Positions 7,766 through 16,404 of a stretch of DNA of 64,000 bases are shown here, piece after piece (position 1 is the stretch's first letter; the number at the start of each line of letters is the position of its first letter). A program made the position numbers and the translations under genes. Source of the stretch: Enterococcus_K sp051713825 (GTDB lineage Bacteria; Bacillota; Bacilli; Lactobacillales; Enterococcaceae); the NCBI RefSeq assembly GCF_051713825.1, contig NZ_JBIOQR010000001.1, forward strand, positions 496,001 to 560,000. The letters run 5' to 3'. Under the pieces are notes generated by a model, which was not told the origin of the DNA, did no database searches, and saw nothing but the letters and a program-made list of their open reading frames with translations.

Positions 7766-10108
7766 CTATTCTGCACGTAAGGCGATAGCAGCATCTTTTT
7801 TAGCAGCCATACGTGCGGGAATGTGTCCGCCTAACATTGTTAAAATGGTACTGATGATGATTAAAACAATCGCATGAACAGGGTTCAATTGTGCGACATC
7901 TTTCAGATCTGTGACTTGATATAATACATAGTTGATTGGGATGGTAGATAACCATGCAATAACAACGCCAAGTGCCCCAGAGGAAATCCCTAGAATACAA
8001 GTTTCTGCATCAAATACTCGCGTAATATCTTTTTTACGAGCACCCAAAGCCTTCAAGACCCCGATTTCTTTTGTTCGTTCAATAACTGAAGTATAGGTAA
8101 TGATACTAATCATAATCATACTTGTAACTAATGAAATCGCCGCAAAAGCGATTAAGACATACGTGATAGCATCCATTAAACCACCTGTTAATTCAGTCAT
8201 CGTTCCAGCTAAATCTTGATAAACAATGGTGTCTTCTTTCTCTTTTCCTTTGTTCCATTTATCAAGGTAAGTCAAAATTTCTTCTTTATCTTTGAAGTTA
8301 TTTGGATAAATCATGATACTATATGGCAAGCTTTCTCCACCAAGTGAGGTTAAAAAGCCCTTCTTAGTTGAGTCGTCAATTTTTTCACCAGTCATAACAT
8401 TGACATCACTATCTTTTTGAGCAGTAACAATTTTTGACTTTGTATTTGTATCGACAATTTTTGTCGTTAATTTATCGCTATAAGCAATCCCTGGTGCCAA
8501 AAGGTTCATCGTTGAAGAGGATTTGACACGTAAGATACCAGAAATTTTGATTTCTTCGTTAGTTGATTCTTTAAATACAGAGTCATAATCTGTATTTGGG
8601 ACAAAGTTTCCAGTTGGTAGCTCAGTGTAGTAGCTATCGTTTGGAATAAGTTTCATCGTTGTGCCAACAAGTTTATCAAAGTCCAATTTTTCATTTTCTT
8701 TGATGTCAAAGCCAAGGTTTTTAAGGGCATTGATATTAGTGTTGTTATTTCCATCGACAATTAAAACAATATCATTTGGTGAAGCTGGGTATTCGCCCGC
8801 TAAAAGAGAGTAGTTATCTTTTAAGAAATTACCGCTGTCTTTTTCTAGCTGTGTTGGAAACGAAGAGACACCGATTCCGGTCATAGAACTCATTGCGGCA
8901 GCCATGCCTCCAGCAGCACTGTCAGGTGAGTCGTTTGAGAATTTGACAGGTTGAACTTTTCCATCGACTTCTCTTAACAAGTTCATGCCAACCATGCGTG
9001 TAAAACCAATATTGTTACTAAGCTTTGGATCAATATTTTCGATGTAATCGACATATTCTTGATCAATTTTATTGGTATGTTGCGCTTTATCCTGCGTACT
9101 TAGTTTGGCGGTGACCGTCGACTCATCTGGATAGGTTCCTTTTGAAGCACCTAACGCATCATCTTGATTCAGCTCTTGCTCAGCAGCAATTTGTGAGATG
9201 GTGATTGGAAACTGTGCCATTGTTTCTGATTGTGTTTTATCGATTTGTGCTTGGAAGCCGTTAGATAAGGCCAAAACAATCGCAATCCCGATAATCCCAA
9301 TACTTGAAGCAAATGAGGTCAGAATTGTCCGTCCTTTTTTTGTTCGAATGTTATTGAAAGAAAGTTTTAAAGCTGTCGTAAATCTCATACGTGTGTGTTT
9401 CAAATTAAATTGGTCTGGTTTTGGTCGTTCAATATGCGGTTTTGAATCATGTTGAATTTTCCCGTCTGCAAACTCGATAATACGATTTGCATATTGATGA
9501 GCTAGCTCAGGGTTGTGCGTCACCATGATAACCAATTTTTCTTTTGAAAGGTCTTGAATAAGCTTCATAATTTGAACGCTAGTTTCTGTATCCAAGGCAC
9601 CAGTTGGCTCATCACACAGGAGAATATCTGGATCATTTGCTAAGGCACGAGCAATGGCCACTCGCTGCATTTGGCCACCAGAAAGTTGGTTCGGTTTTTT
9701 GTGCATATGTTCTTTTAAGCCAACACGTTCCAAGGCGCGTGTAGCTTTTTCATGTTTTTCTTCTTTTGAGACACCGCTGAGGGTCATCCCTAATTCAACA
9801 TTATCGATAATACCCAAATGACTAATTAAGTTGTAACTTTGGAACACAAAACCGACTGAATTGTTTCGATACGCATCCCAATCTGAGTCTTTAAAGGTTT
9901 TTGTTCCTTTTCCGTTGATGATCATGTCACCTGAATCATAGTTATCCAACCCACCGATGACATTTAATAAGGTTGTTTTCCCTGAACCACTCGGACCTAA
10001 AATCGCCACAAATTCTTGTTTTCGAAAGGCAACGGAGACACCGTCCAGTGCTTTAGTGATGGAGTCACCCACCTTATAATGTTTTTTTATTTCTTTTAGT
10101 TCTAACAT
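7766..10108 (-). CDS. ABC transporter, fused ATPase and MacB/FtsX-type permease
   Basis: 780 residues with an N-terminal ATPase (about 1-220) fused to a permease. Walker A is GPSGSGKTT (38-46), the signature LSGGQMQRVAIARAL, Walker B DILLCDEPTGALD. The permease has one membrane segment near 255-285, a large external domain (about 290-640) and three C-terminal segments with an FtsX layout. Such proteins act by mechanotransmission: they expel or detoxify peptides or act on the envelope rather than import solutes. It is divergent from a response regulator/histidine kinase pair, the classic layout for peptide-antibiotic sensing and resistance, so control by that pair is likely. A GTGAGG site precedes the ATG. 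Substrate unknown. Confidence 0.88.
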   Translation of the reverse strand: MLELKEIKKHYKVGDSITKALDGVSVAFRKQEFVAILGPSGSGKTTLLNVIGGLDNYDSGDMIINGKGTKTFKDSDWDAYRNNSVGFVFQSYNLISHLGIIDNVELGMTLSGVSKEEKHEKATRALERVGLKEHMHKKPNQLSGGQMQRVAIARALANDPDILLCDEPTGALDTETSVQIMKLIQDLSKEKLVIMVTHNPELAHQYANRIIEFADGKIQHDSKPHIERPKPDQFNLKHTRMRFTTALKLSFNNIRTKKGRTILTSFASSIGIIGIAIVLALSNGFQAQIDKTQSETMAQFPITISQIAAEQELNQDDALGASKGTYPDESTVTAKLSTQDKAQHTNKIDQEYVDYIENIDPKLSNNIGFTRMVGMNLLREVDGKVQPVKFSNDSPDSAAGGMAAAMSSMTGIGVSSFPTQLEKDSGNFLKDNYSLLAGEYPASPNDIVLIVDGNNNTNINALKNLGFDIKENEKLDFDKLVGTTMKLIPNDSYYTELPTGNFVPNTDYDSVFKESTNEEIKISGILRVKSSSTMNLLAPGIAYSDKLTTKIVDTNTKSKIVTAQKDSDVNVMTGEKIDDSTKKGFLTSLGGESLPYSIMIYPNNFKDKEEILTYLDKWNKGKEKEDTIVYQDLAGTMTELTGGLMDAITYVLIAFAAISLVTSMIMISIITYTSVIERTKEIGVLKALGARKKDITRVFDAETCILGISSGALGVVIAWLSTIPINYVLYQVTDLKDVAQLNPVHAIVLIIISTILTMLGGHIPARMAAKKDAAIALRAE

Positions 10109-10394
10109 AAATAAACCTCACTTTCTTTTTTGAAACATAAAAAGAACACCTTAGCCGTTGTAAGTGATATGAAAATTTACAATAAAATCGTGTATCTTTC
10201 ATGATTGTTTGAATTTTAACAGGGAATTATTAACTGAATATGAACTCGTTCATGTTCCATTCACAATCTAATGGTAAAATGGGTGTATAGATAGGAAACG
10301 TGAGAGAGCTCCCTTTTTTGTAAGGGCTGATTCAATAAATTTTTACAAAAACGAAGGTCATGATTGGGTATTATAGGAGTAGAAAGGATACGAC

Positions 10395-11087
10395 ATGAAT
10401 ACGATTCTAATTATTGAGGATGACAAACACTTATTGAGGCTGTATGCTTCTGTTCTAGAAAAAGCACATTTTAAAACATTTGAAGCGTTAAATGGCGAAG
10501 AAGCGTTTGATATTTTAAATAAGCAATATGTTGATTTAATTATTACAGATGTCATGATGCCAGAAATGGATGGGTTTGAATTTTCAGAAGCGTTGCGGAC
10601 AATTGGTGATAGAACGCCTATTTTGATGATTACAGCTAAGAGTACCTTTGAGGATAAACAGCGTGGCTTTAAGTTAGGTATCGACGATTATATGGTTAAA
10701 CCAATTGATGTGAAAGAGATGGTTTTGAGGGTTGAAGCGTTATTACGACGAGCAAAAATTTTTTCCTCTCAAGAGCTTGTGATTGGGGAGACTTCTTTAA
10801 ACCAGGAGGAGCTGACAGTGATAGAGCGAGTTCAAGGGAAAAAGGAGTCAACAGAGCTTCCACAAAAAGAATTTCAATTACTGTATAAATTTTTGTCTTA
10901 TCCAAACAAAATTTTCACGCGCCAACAGTTAATGGATATGATTTGGGGATTAGAGACGGATACGGAGGAGCGAACGATTGATGTGCATGTCAAACGACTG
11001 CGCGCGCGCTTTGAAGGGAATTCAGATTTTCAAATTGTGACAGTTCGAGGATTAGGGTATAAAGCGGTGGTGACTCATGAGAAATAA
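10395..11087 (+). CDS. OmpR-family response regulator
   Basis: 230 residues: receiver domain (1-115) with phospho-acceptor Asp52 in DLIITDVMMPEMDG, Thr80 in MITAKS and Lys102 in VKP, then a winged-helix DNA-binding domain ending in TIDVHVKRLRARF and VRGLGYKAV. It overlaps the kinase gene by 11 bp, so the two are translationally coupled. Divergent from the MacB-like exporter, which is its probable target. Confidence 0.94.
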   Translation: MNTILIIEDDKHLLRLYASVLEKAHFKTFEALNGEEAFDILNKQYVDLIITDVMMPEMDGFEFSEALRTIGDRTPILMITAKSTFEDKQRGFKLGIDDYMVKPIDVKEMVLRVEALLRRAKIFSSQELVIGETSLNQEELTVIERVQGKKESTELPQKEFQLLYKFLSYPNKIFTRQQLMDMIWGLETDTEERTIDVHVKRLRARFEGNSDFQIVTVRGLGYKAVVTHEK

Positions 11088-12108
11088 AATACGTTCTAAG
11101 TTATGGATTTATTTAGCAACGATGATTTTTCTCCTTATCTTAACCACCTTTATCGTTTTTACCTTTATCATCTATTTGATTGCGCGCTTAAATTTATTAT
11201 CGGGTGAAGACCACTTTTTTCCACTCTTTATTTTTATTGCGGGTTTTAGTATTGTGATTAGTTCAGGGGTTTCAGCAATTGTTGGAAAACGAATTTTACA
11301 GCCGATTGCAGAGCTGAGAAAGAGTATGAAACAAGTAACAGAAGGTGATTTTTCGATTCAAATGGATCAAGTTTATACGATTGATGAAGTACGCGATTTG
11401 TATGCAGACTTTAATAGTATGGTGAAAGAGCTTGGAAGTACAGAAACACTGAGAGATGATTTTGTTTCTAGTGTCTCTCATGAATTTAAAACCCCAATTA
11501 CGATTATTCAAGGATATGTACAGCTACTTCAAGACTCCGAACTAACTGCTGAGGAGCGTGCGGAATTTTATCAACGGATTTTGGAAGGTACGCAACAACT
11601 GGCGACACTTTCGGATAATATTTTGAAGCTGACCAAACTTGAGACACAAAATAGTGAGATGGATAAGCAGCCGTTTCGGTTGGATGAACAAATCCGTGAA
11701 GTTATTTTATTTCTTCAACCAAAATGGGAGAAACGAAATCTTACGTTAGATATTGAGCTTCCTTATGGCATTTATACAGGAAGCGAGGAATTTCTTTACC
11801 AGGTTTGGTTGAATATCTTGGATAATGCGATCAAGTATAATCGAGAGGCTGGTAATATTTCGGTCAAATTGGAAGAACGTCCGCACGCGTTTGTGGTTGA
11901 GATTGTTGATTCGGGACTAGGAATGACTGACCAACAAGCAGAAAAATCCTTTGATAAGTTTTATCAAGCAGATAGGAGTCGAAAAACGGAAGGGAATGGC
12001 TTGGGCTTGTCCTTGTCGCGAAAAATAGTCGAGTTGCATGGAGGGGTAATTCGAGTGAACAGTAAGCTGGATTTTGGTACGGTGTTTGTTATTGAACTAC
12101 CAAAGTAG
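11077..12108 (+). CDS. Sensor histidine kinase with short extracellular loop
   Basis: 343 residues. Two membrane segments (about 10-36 and 49-69) are joined by only about a dozen outside residues, so there is no extracellular sensor domain; this resembles intramembrane-sensing kinases that read the state of a partner ABC transporter. A HAMP linker (70-120) leads to the H-box SVSHEFKTP with phospho-acceptor His135. The ATPase shows the N box NILDNAIKYN, G1 DSGLGM and G2 GNGLGLSLS. It overlaps the response regulator gene. Partnership with the divergent MacB-like exporter is inference from layout. Confidence 0.92.
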   Translation: MRNKIRSKLWIYLATMIFLLILTTFIVFTFIIYLIARLNLLSGEDHFFPLFIFIAGFSIVISSGVSAIVGKRILQPIAELRKSMKQVTEGDFSIQMDQVYTIDEVRDLYADFNSMVKELGSTETLRDDFVSSVSHEFKTPITIIQGYVQLLQDSELTAEERAEFYQRILEGTQQLATLSDNILKLTKLETQNSEMDKQPFRLDEQIREVILFLQPKWEKRNLTLDIELPYGIYTGSEEFLYQVWLNILDNAIKYNREAGNISVKLEERPHAFVVEIVDSGLGMTDQQAEKSFDKFYQADRSRKTEGNGLGLSLSRKIVELHGGVIRVNSKLDFGTVFVIELPK

Positions 12109-12269
12109 GTGAAAGAACAGCAATCATTGGGAAAATTGTCGCCGATGAGCAACTAGTTGAACGAAAATAGAAGAGTAGGATTTATGATGAGCATGGGAGA
12201 TAGTTTTTCTAATAACAACTTGCTATAATAAAAGAATAATCATGTAAAAATTAAAAAGAGGTGGAAAAT

Positions 12270-12620
12270 ATGGCACGACAACATATATTTGACATGAGCT
12301 TTGCCAGCGTGTATCGCTTATACATCCAAAAAGCCGAGCGTAAGGAAAGAACGAAGGAAGAAGTCGATGAGATTATTTTTTGGCTAACGGGTTATGATGA
12401 GGATGGTTTGGCTGAGCAGGTGGAAAAGGAATACGACTTTACGACTTTTTTTGCGAAAGCACCTAAAATGAATCCAAACACTGAATTGATAAAAGGCCTT
12501 GTCTGTGGTGTACGAGTGGAAGAAATTGAAGATCCGCTGATGCAGAAAATTCGTTATTTAGATAAGCTGATTGATGAATTAGCAAAAGGTAAAAAGATGG
12601 AAAAGATTTTGAGAAGCTAA
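12270..12620 (+). CDS. DUF2200 domain protein
   Basis: 116 residues, small, soluble and charged. It matches the DUF2200 pattern: MARQHIFDMSFASVYRLYIQKAER at the N-terminus written here as its first part MARQHIFDMSFASVY, then EVDEIIFWLTGYD, the aromatic FTTFFAKAP, and LIKGLVCGVRVEEI. Function of the family is unknown. Start set at ATG 12270 because AGAGGTGG (12258-12265) is its ribosome site; a GTG nine bases earlier lies inside that site. Monocistronic, with a terminator about 130 bp downstream. Confidence 0.85.
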   Translation: MARQHIFDMSFASVYRLYIQKAERKERTKEEVDEIIFWLTGYDEDGLAEQVEKEYDFTTFFAKAPKMNPNTELIKGLVCGVRVEEIEDPLMQKIRYLDKLIDELAKGKKMEKILRS

Positions 12621-12747
12621 CTTTATGATAAGTAATGACTCAAGTATCTGTAATTTATATTCAATGAGATTTTTGCGGAAAGTGAAAAACTGCAAATGAC
12701 TGGCGGAAGATGAGCTATATAAAAATTGACAGAAACAACATAGTCTC

Positions 12748-12790
12748 CTCTATGGAATCCCGATGAGAAAGGATTTCATAGAGTTTTTTT
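12748..12790 (+). terminator. Terminator downstream of the DUF2200 gene
   Basis: Arms CTCTATGGAATCC (12748-12760) and GGATTTCATAGAG (12771-12783) pair with one internal mismatch and are followed by seven T. It stands between the DUF2200 gene and the RpiR remnant. Confidence 0.75.
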
Positions 12791-12861
12791 GTTTAACTTG
12801 ACTGAAAATACATATGGTTGATTTTAATTTTGAGAGCATCGATTCTTTTGTTGATGTATAG

Positions 12862-13245
12862 GTGAGTAATAGACTACCAAGTATCCTATGTTTGTCAGAC
12901 GCCCATCTCCTTTTAGTGATTCTAACCTCAGCGGTGAAAGAAGCCGTTTTTATTGGGATTTCTAATTCTGGAGAGACCAAGGAAGTTCTTCATATGGTGA
13001 AGGTTGCAAAAAATGCCGGACTAAAAACGATTAGTATGACACAATTTGGTTCCAATACAATTAGTAGCTTGACGGATGTCTCTATTCACACGGTTCGTTC
13101 AAATGAAGCAGAATTACGAAGCGCAGCAACTAGCTCATTATTAGCTTAATTCATAGTGATAGATGTCTTGTTTTATGCCTGTATATCAGGGGATTATGAT
13201 GAAAACATCACACGTATTTGTAGATTAGAGAGTGTGTTTTTTTAG
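12862..13245 (+). pseudogene. RpiR/MurR-family regulator remnant (SIS domain only)
   Basis: The reading frame encodes the second half of a phosphosugar-binding SIS domain: VFIGISNSGETKEVLHMV, AKNAGLKTISMTQFGSN and EAELRSAATSSLLA are characteristic of RpiR-type repressors. A TAA at 13147-13149 interrupts it where the family usually has a polar residue; the same frame then continues FIVIDVLFYACISGDYDENI to a TAG at 13243-13245, which is the expected C-terminal end. The N-terminal helix-turn-helix and first part of the SIS domain are missing and no ribosome site precedes the GTG at 12862. It is therefore a truncated, nonsense-mutated pseudogene. What it once regulated is unknown. Confidence 0.75.
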
Positions 13246-13361
13246 ATAAATCGATGGTAATTATCTAAGACATCTTTGGCTGCTTTATAACTATAGTAAG
13301 CATCCGTTTTTTCAGCGATATCTTCTTCGGTAACTCCCAACGCTACAATTAGAATCGTATG

Positions 13362-13676
13362 TCATTTTGTTGAGTTGCTTGTAACGTAGGCAAATTCACC
13401 AATGTTCAGCCAAAGAACAGCTAAAGCTAAGCTCCCATCAGTTTTTTTCATTGGAATATAGTGACTTAAAGTCTCGGAAAAGTATTCCTTGCTTGCCTCG
13501 TTATACTTAATCCAATAAATACATAGATGCTCCGAAATCTCTTCTTCTGTATAAAGATGTTCTGTATAGTTATCTAAATCTGCTAGTTCATATTTAAGAA
13601 ATGAACCAGTTATCTCATCAGGATCAACGGTTTCCAATTCAAAATGTTCCGTTAAATAAGTTTCTATAGGATTCAT
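13362..13676 (-). CDS. Small acidic cytosolic protein, unknown function; possibly truncated by an internal TGA
   Basis: 104 residues, acidic, no signal or membrane segment, not recognised. ATG at 13676 follows AAGGAGCG. It is the second gene of a pair, 11 bp after a gene for a secreted protein. Oddly, the frame continues past the TGA (13364-13362) for 39 more codons to a TAA at 13244-13242, encoding a plausible helical stretch (ALGVTEEDIAEKTDAYYSY then KAAKDVLDNYHRFI). The intact protein may have been about 144 residues, with a recent nonsense mutation. The secreted-plus-cytosolic arrangement is compatible with an effector/immunity pair, but nothing in the sequence proves it. Confidence 0.55.
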   Translation of the reverse strand: MNPIETYLTEHFELETVDPDEITGSFLKYELADLDNYTEHLYTEEEISEHLCIYWIKYNEASKEYFSETLSHYIPMKKTDGSLALAVLWLNIGEFAYVTSNSTK

Positions 13677-13687
13677 AAAATCGCTCC

Positions 13688-14272
13688 TTAATTTATTTTT
13701 GCAGAGCCATTAAAATTTACTAATGAGCCCCAGCCATCCTTATTTGAGTGTGTTTGAGTTCCAGATGTTTTTATATAAGTAGACTTGATGTTTTTAGGAA
13801 TAGATAGGTACCCTATATTAACATTATTTGATTTCTTTGAGCCAGTTCCTCGTAATACTTTCGGAAAAGATTGATAAGTGACTCTGTTTAAGATACTTGG
13901 ACTTTGGACAGTTACCTTATCCCACCATAAATTAGAAACGGGACCAGTGGCTTTGTATGATGCCCTTAGTTCACAATTTGTAGTATTGCCACTTCTGATT
14001 ATGTAATAGCTCACCGCCACGCCAGTTGCTCGAGTTAGGGGCTTTGGTTTACTTTCCTCAAGTTCATTAATCAAGTTTGTGATTTCGGTTTCAGTTAAGG
14101 GCCTATCAGAATCAATAATATCAATTTGGGAGCTAGTTTCGACAGGACTGTCTGTTGTTAGAGTAGCGGATTCTGACGCTGATACATTAATTGATGTTAA
14201 AAGAATGAAACTGAGAGAAAATAGATAAAACAAAGTAGCAATTCCTCGTAGTTTTTTTACTGTTTTTCGCAT
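13688..14272 (-). CDS. Secreted protein of unknown function
   Basis: 194 residues from the ATG at 14272, which has GTAGGGA upstream; an in-frame ATG 117 bases further out has no ribosome site. Residues 1-35 form a clear Sec signal peptide (positive MRKTVKKLRG, hydrophobic core, likely cut at VSAS-ES). A linker rich in Thr, Ser and acidic residues follows, then a domain of about 110 residues with many Tyr, Ser, Asn and Trp, probably beta-rich (YYIIRSGNTTNCELRASY, LWWDKVTVQSP). No LPXTG or membrane anchor. I do not recognise the family. It is the first gene of a two-gene unit with the acidic protein downstream. Confidence 0.65.
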   Translation of the reverse strand: MRKTVKKLRGIATLFYLFSLSFILLTSINVSASESATLTTDSPVETSSQIDIIDSDRPLTETEITNLINELEESKPKPLTRATGVAVSYYIIRSGNTTNCELRASYKATGPVSNLWWDKVTVQSPSILNRVTYQSFPKVLRGTGSKKSNNVNIGYLSIPKNIKSTYIKTSGTQTHSNKDGWGSLVNFNGSAKIN

Positions 14273-14482
14273 AAAAATCCCTACTCGTAAAAGTATAGTA
14301 TCGATACATTCATACGATACCATAAAAAACAGCAGGTATTTATAGAGGGTTGAAGAAAACACAATAAAAAGACACTGAGAGTGATTCATTTTTTTGATTT
14401 AAGAAAGAGTTAAGAATTAGTTAATAGTTGAGTTAAGAAATGCTTGGTAAAGTAAGACTATCGAAAGAGGGGGAAACAAAAA

Positions 14483-15433
14483 ATGACTGAAAATGTACTA
14501 ACTTTAACGAATGTGACCAAAAAATTTGGCAAACAATATGCTTTAACGAATGTTTCATTAACGGTGAAAAAAGGAGATATCTACGGATTAATTGGTCGGA
14601 ATGGTTCAGGGAAAACCACCATCATGAAATTGATTACAGATTTATCGAAAGAATCTTCTGGTGGTGAAATTGTTTTGTTGGGGAACCGAAAAGGAACAAA
14701 AGAATATCAAGAAAGCCTACAGCGCTCAGGATCCGTGATTGAAAGCCCGGCTGCTTACAACAAATTAACAGCTTATCAAAATATGAAAATTATGTGTATC
14801 CAAAAAGGCATTCATGATTTTTCCGTCATTGATGAAGTCTTAGGTTTTGTCAATCTGGCTGAGACAGGAAAGAAAAAGTTCAAAAACTTCTCGTTAGGGA
14901 TGAAACAACGACTAGGCATAGCGATGGCATTGGTTAGTGACCCAGATTTCTTAATCTTAGATGAGCCAATCAATGGTTTAGACCCAATCGCAATTATTGA
15001 GTTTCGAGGGATATTGGAACGAATCAATCGTGAAAGAAACACGACGATTATTATTTCAAGCCACATTTTAACGGAATTATATCAGGTATCAAATCGTTTT
15101 GGTTTTATTAATGAAGGAAAGATGATTCAGGAAATATCCAAAGAAGAGTTTGACAGTCTAGTAACCAAATCCATTCTTGTGGATGTGGAGGAGCCGAAAA
15201 AGGCAGCGATGATTCTAAGAGAAAACCAAGTGACTGATTTCGAAGTGACCAACGAAAACCTGATTCGTATTTTCGATGAGCAGGTGAAAATTAAAGAAAT
15301 CAATAAGCTACTGGTTGAAAATGATATTTTAGTGAATCAAATTCAGAAACAAGAACATAGTTTAGAAGATTACTTCACAGATTTAGTCAGTAAAACCACA
15401 AATACAAAGACAGATATAGTAGGGGGAAAATAA
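14483..15433 (+). CDS. ABC transporter ATPase, BcrA/lantibiotic-immunity type
   Basis: 316 residues. The ATPase core (1-215) has Walker A GRNGSGKTT, signature FSLGMKQRLGIAMAL, Walker B FLILDEPINGLDP and the switch histidine in SSHIL. The C-terminal 100 residues are the extension usual in BcrA/NatA-type subunits. The next gene starts two bases after the stop and encodes the membrane subunit, so together they form an ABC-2 exporter typically giving self-protection against bacitracin or lantibiotics. The ribosome site AGAGGGGG precedes the ATG. Substrate is inference. Confidence 0.9.
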   Translation: MTENVLTLTNVTKKFGKQYALTNVSLTVKKGDIYGLIGRNGSGKTTIMKLITDLSKESSGGEIVLLGNRKGTKEYQESLQRSGSVIESPAAYNKLTAYQNMKIMCIQKGIHDFSVIDEVLGFVNLAETGKKKFKNFSLGMKQRLGIAMALVSDPDFLILDEPINGLDPIAIIEFRGILERINRERNTTIIISSHILTELYQVSNRFGFINEGKMIQEISKEEFDSLVTKSILVDVEEPKKAAMILRENQVTDFEVTNENLIRIFDEQVKIKEINKLLVENDILVNQIQKQEHSLEDYFTDLVSKTTNTKTDIVGGK

Positions 15434-15434
15434 C

Positions 15435-16190
15435 ATGTTTCGACTAATTAAAGCAGATTTTTATCGTTTATTACATACAAAAGGGTTTATTGCCACAGGA
15501 GTAGCTGTGATTGCTTATGCAGTGATGCTTGTATTCACAGGATCTGCAGGAGGGATTGGTGTCAATCAGGATCTAGTGAAACCTGTAGGAGTCGATTTAA
15601 AAACTTCAGTAGATGCAGGGGTATTTTCAAGTAGCGTTCTTGTCTATTTGTTGATTGGTGTCTTTGTGATGGTTATCGGCTATGAATTTTCACAAAAAAA
15701 CTACAAAAATTCATTAACTGCAGGTGTGAGCAGGTTACAATTTATTGTTGCGAAATATATTAGCGAAGTATTTTACCTATCATTTTTTATTGTTCTCTAC
15801 TTCGCAACAATTATGGTAACAGCCTTTCTAAGATTTGGAAGTACACAAACTGATTTCTTTTCTTTTATGCTACAAACACTACTTTTAGCGATTGCGATGG
15901 GCTTACTTATTAGCGTAGTATTCAGCTTGGCAACGTTATTGCAAGTCGGTTTGGGTAGTATGATTGGTTCGGCAATTTTTATTGTTGCTTATCCATTAGT
16001 TATTCAAATTATCTTTAACATCACAAATTGGGAACAATTGAAATACTTTGATTTCTTAGGTTTCATTCAAATATTAGGCGTGGGTCAACTAAAATTCGAT
16101 GAAATCCTTCCTTATGTTATTACAAGTGCGGTTGTAACGGTTCTTTCTTTAGTGGCAAGTACGGTAGTGATTCGTAATAAAGAGTTATAG
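15435..16190 (+). CDS. ABC-2 type permease subunit
   Basis: 251 residues with about six hydrophobic segments (near 17-40, 60-80, 105-130, 145-172, 178-195, 225-245), the usual ABC-2 layout, starting MFRLIKADFYRLLHTKGF as in lantibiotic-immunity permeases. GGGGG lies just upstream. It follows the ATPase gene with a two-base gap and is followed by a terminator at 16346. No catalytic motifs are expected. Confidence 0.86.
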   Translation: MFRLIKADFYRLLHTKGFIATGVAVIAYAVMLVFTGSAGGIGVNQDLVKPVGVDLKTSVDAGVFSSSVLVYLLIGVFVMVIGYEFSQKNYKNSLTAGVSRLQFIVAKYISEVFYLSFFIVLYFATIMVTAFLRFGSTQTDFFSFMLQTLLLAIAMGLLISVVFSLATLLQVGLGSMIGSAIFIVAYPLVIQIIFNITNWEQLKYFDFLGFIQILGVGQLKFDEILPYVITSAVVTVLSLVASTVVIRNKEL

Positions 16191-16345
16191 GAAAAAGAGG
16201 AGGGGCATTCAAAGTGTAGGATTTATAGCAACATTTAATTCTTTATAGAGAACGACTAGACGAAACTAAAGAAAATCTGACCGAAAAATCGATGGAGCTT
16301 TGGGGCAAAAATAGATAGGCTTATCAAGGGTCTAGTAAGTATACT

Positions 16346-16385
16346 AAAAAGCACATGACCATCCAAATGGGGGCATGTGCTTTTT
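16346..16385 (+). terminator. Terminator after the ABC-2 exporter
   Basis: Arms AAAAAGCACATG (16346-16357) and CATGTGCTTTTT (16374-16385) pair perfectly. A-run and T-run on both sides make it likely to serve the leftward gene that ends at 16405 too. Confidence 0.85.
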
Positions 16386-16404
16386 CTGACTTAGGGTCAC
16401 TAAT

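Noticed and set aside
16191..16345. Possible remnant protein between the ABC-2 permease and its terminator
   Set aside because: A frame of about 35 codons looks helical but has no start signal and no recognisable similarity.
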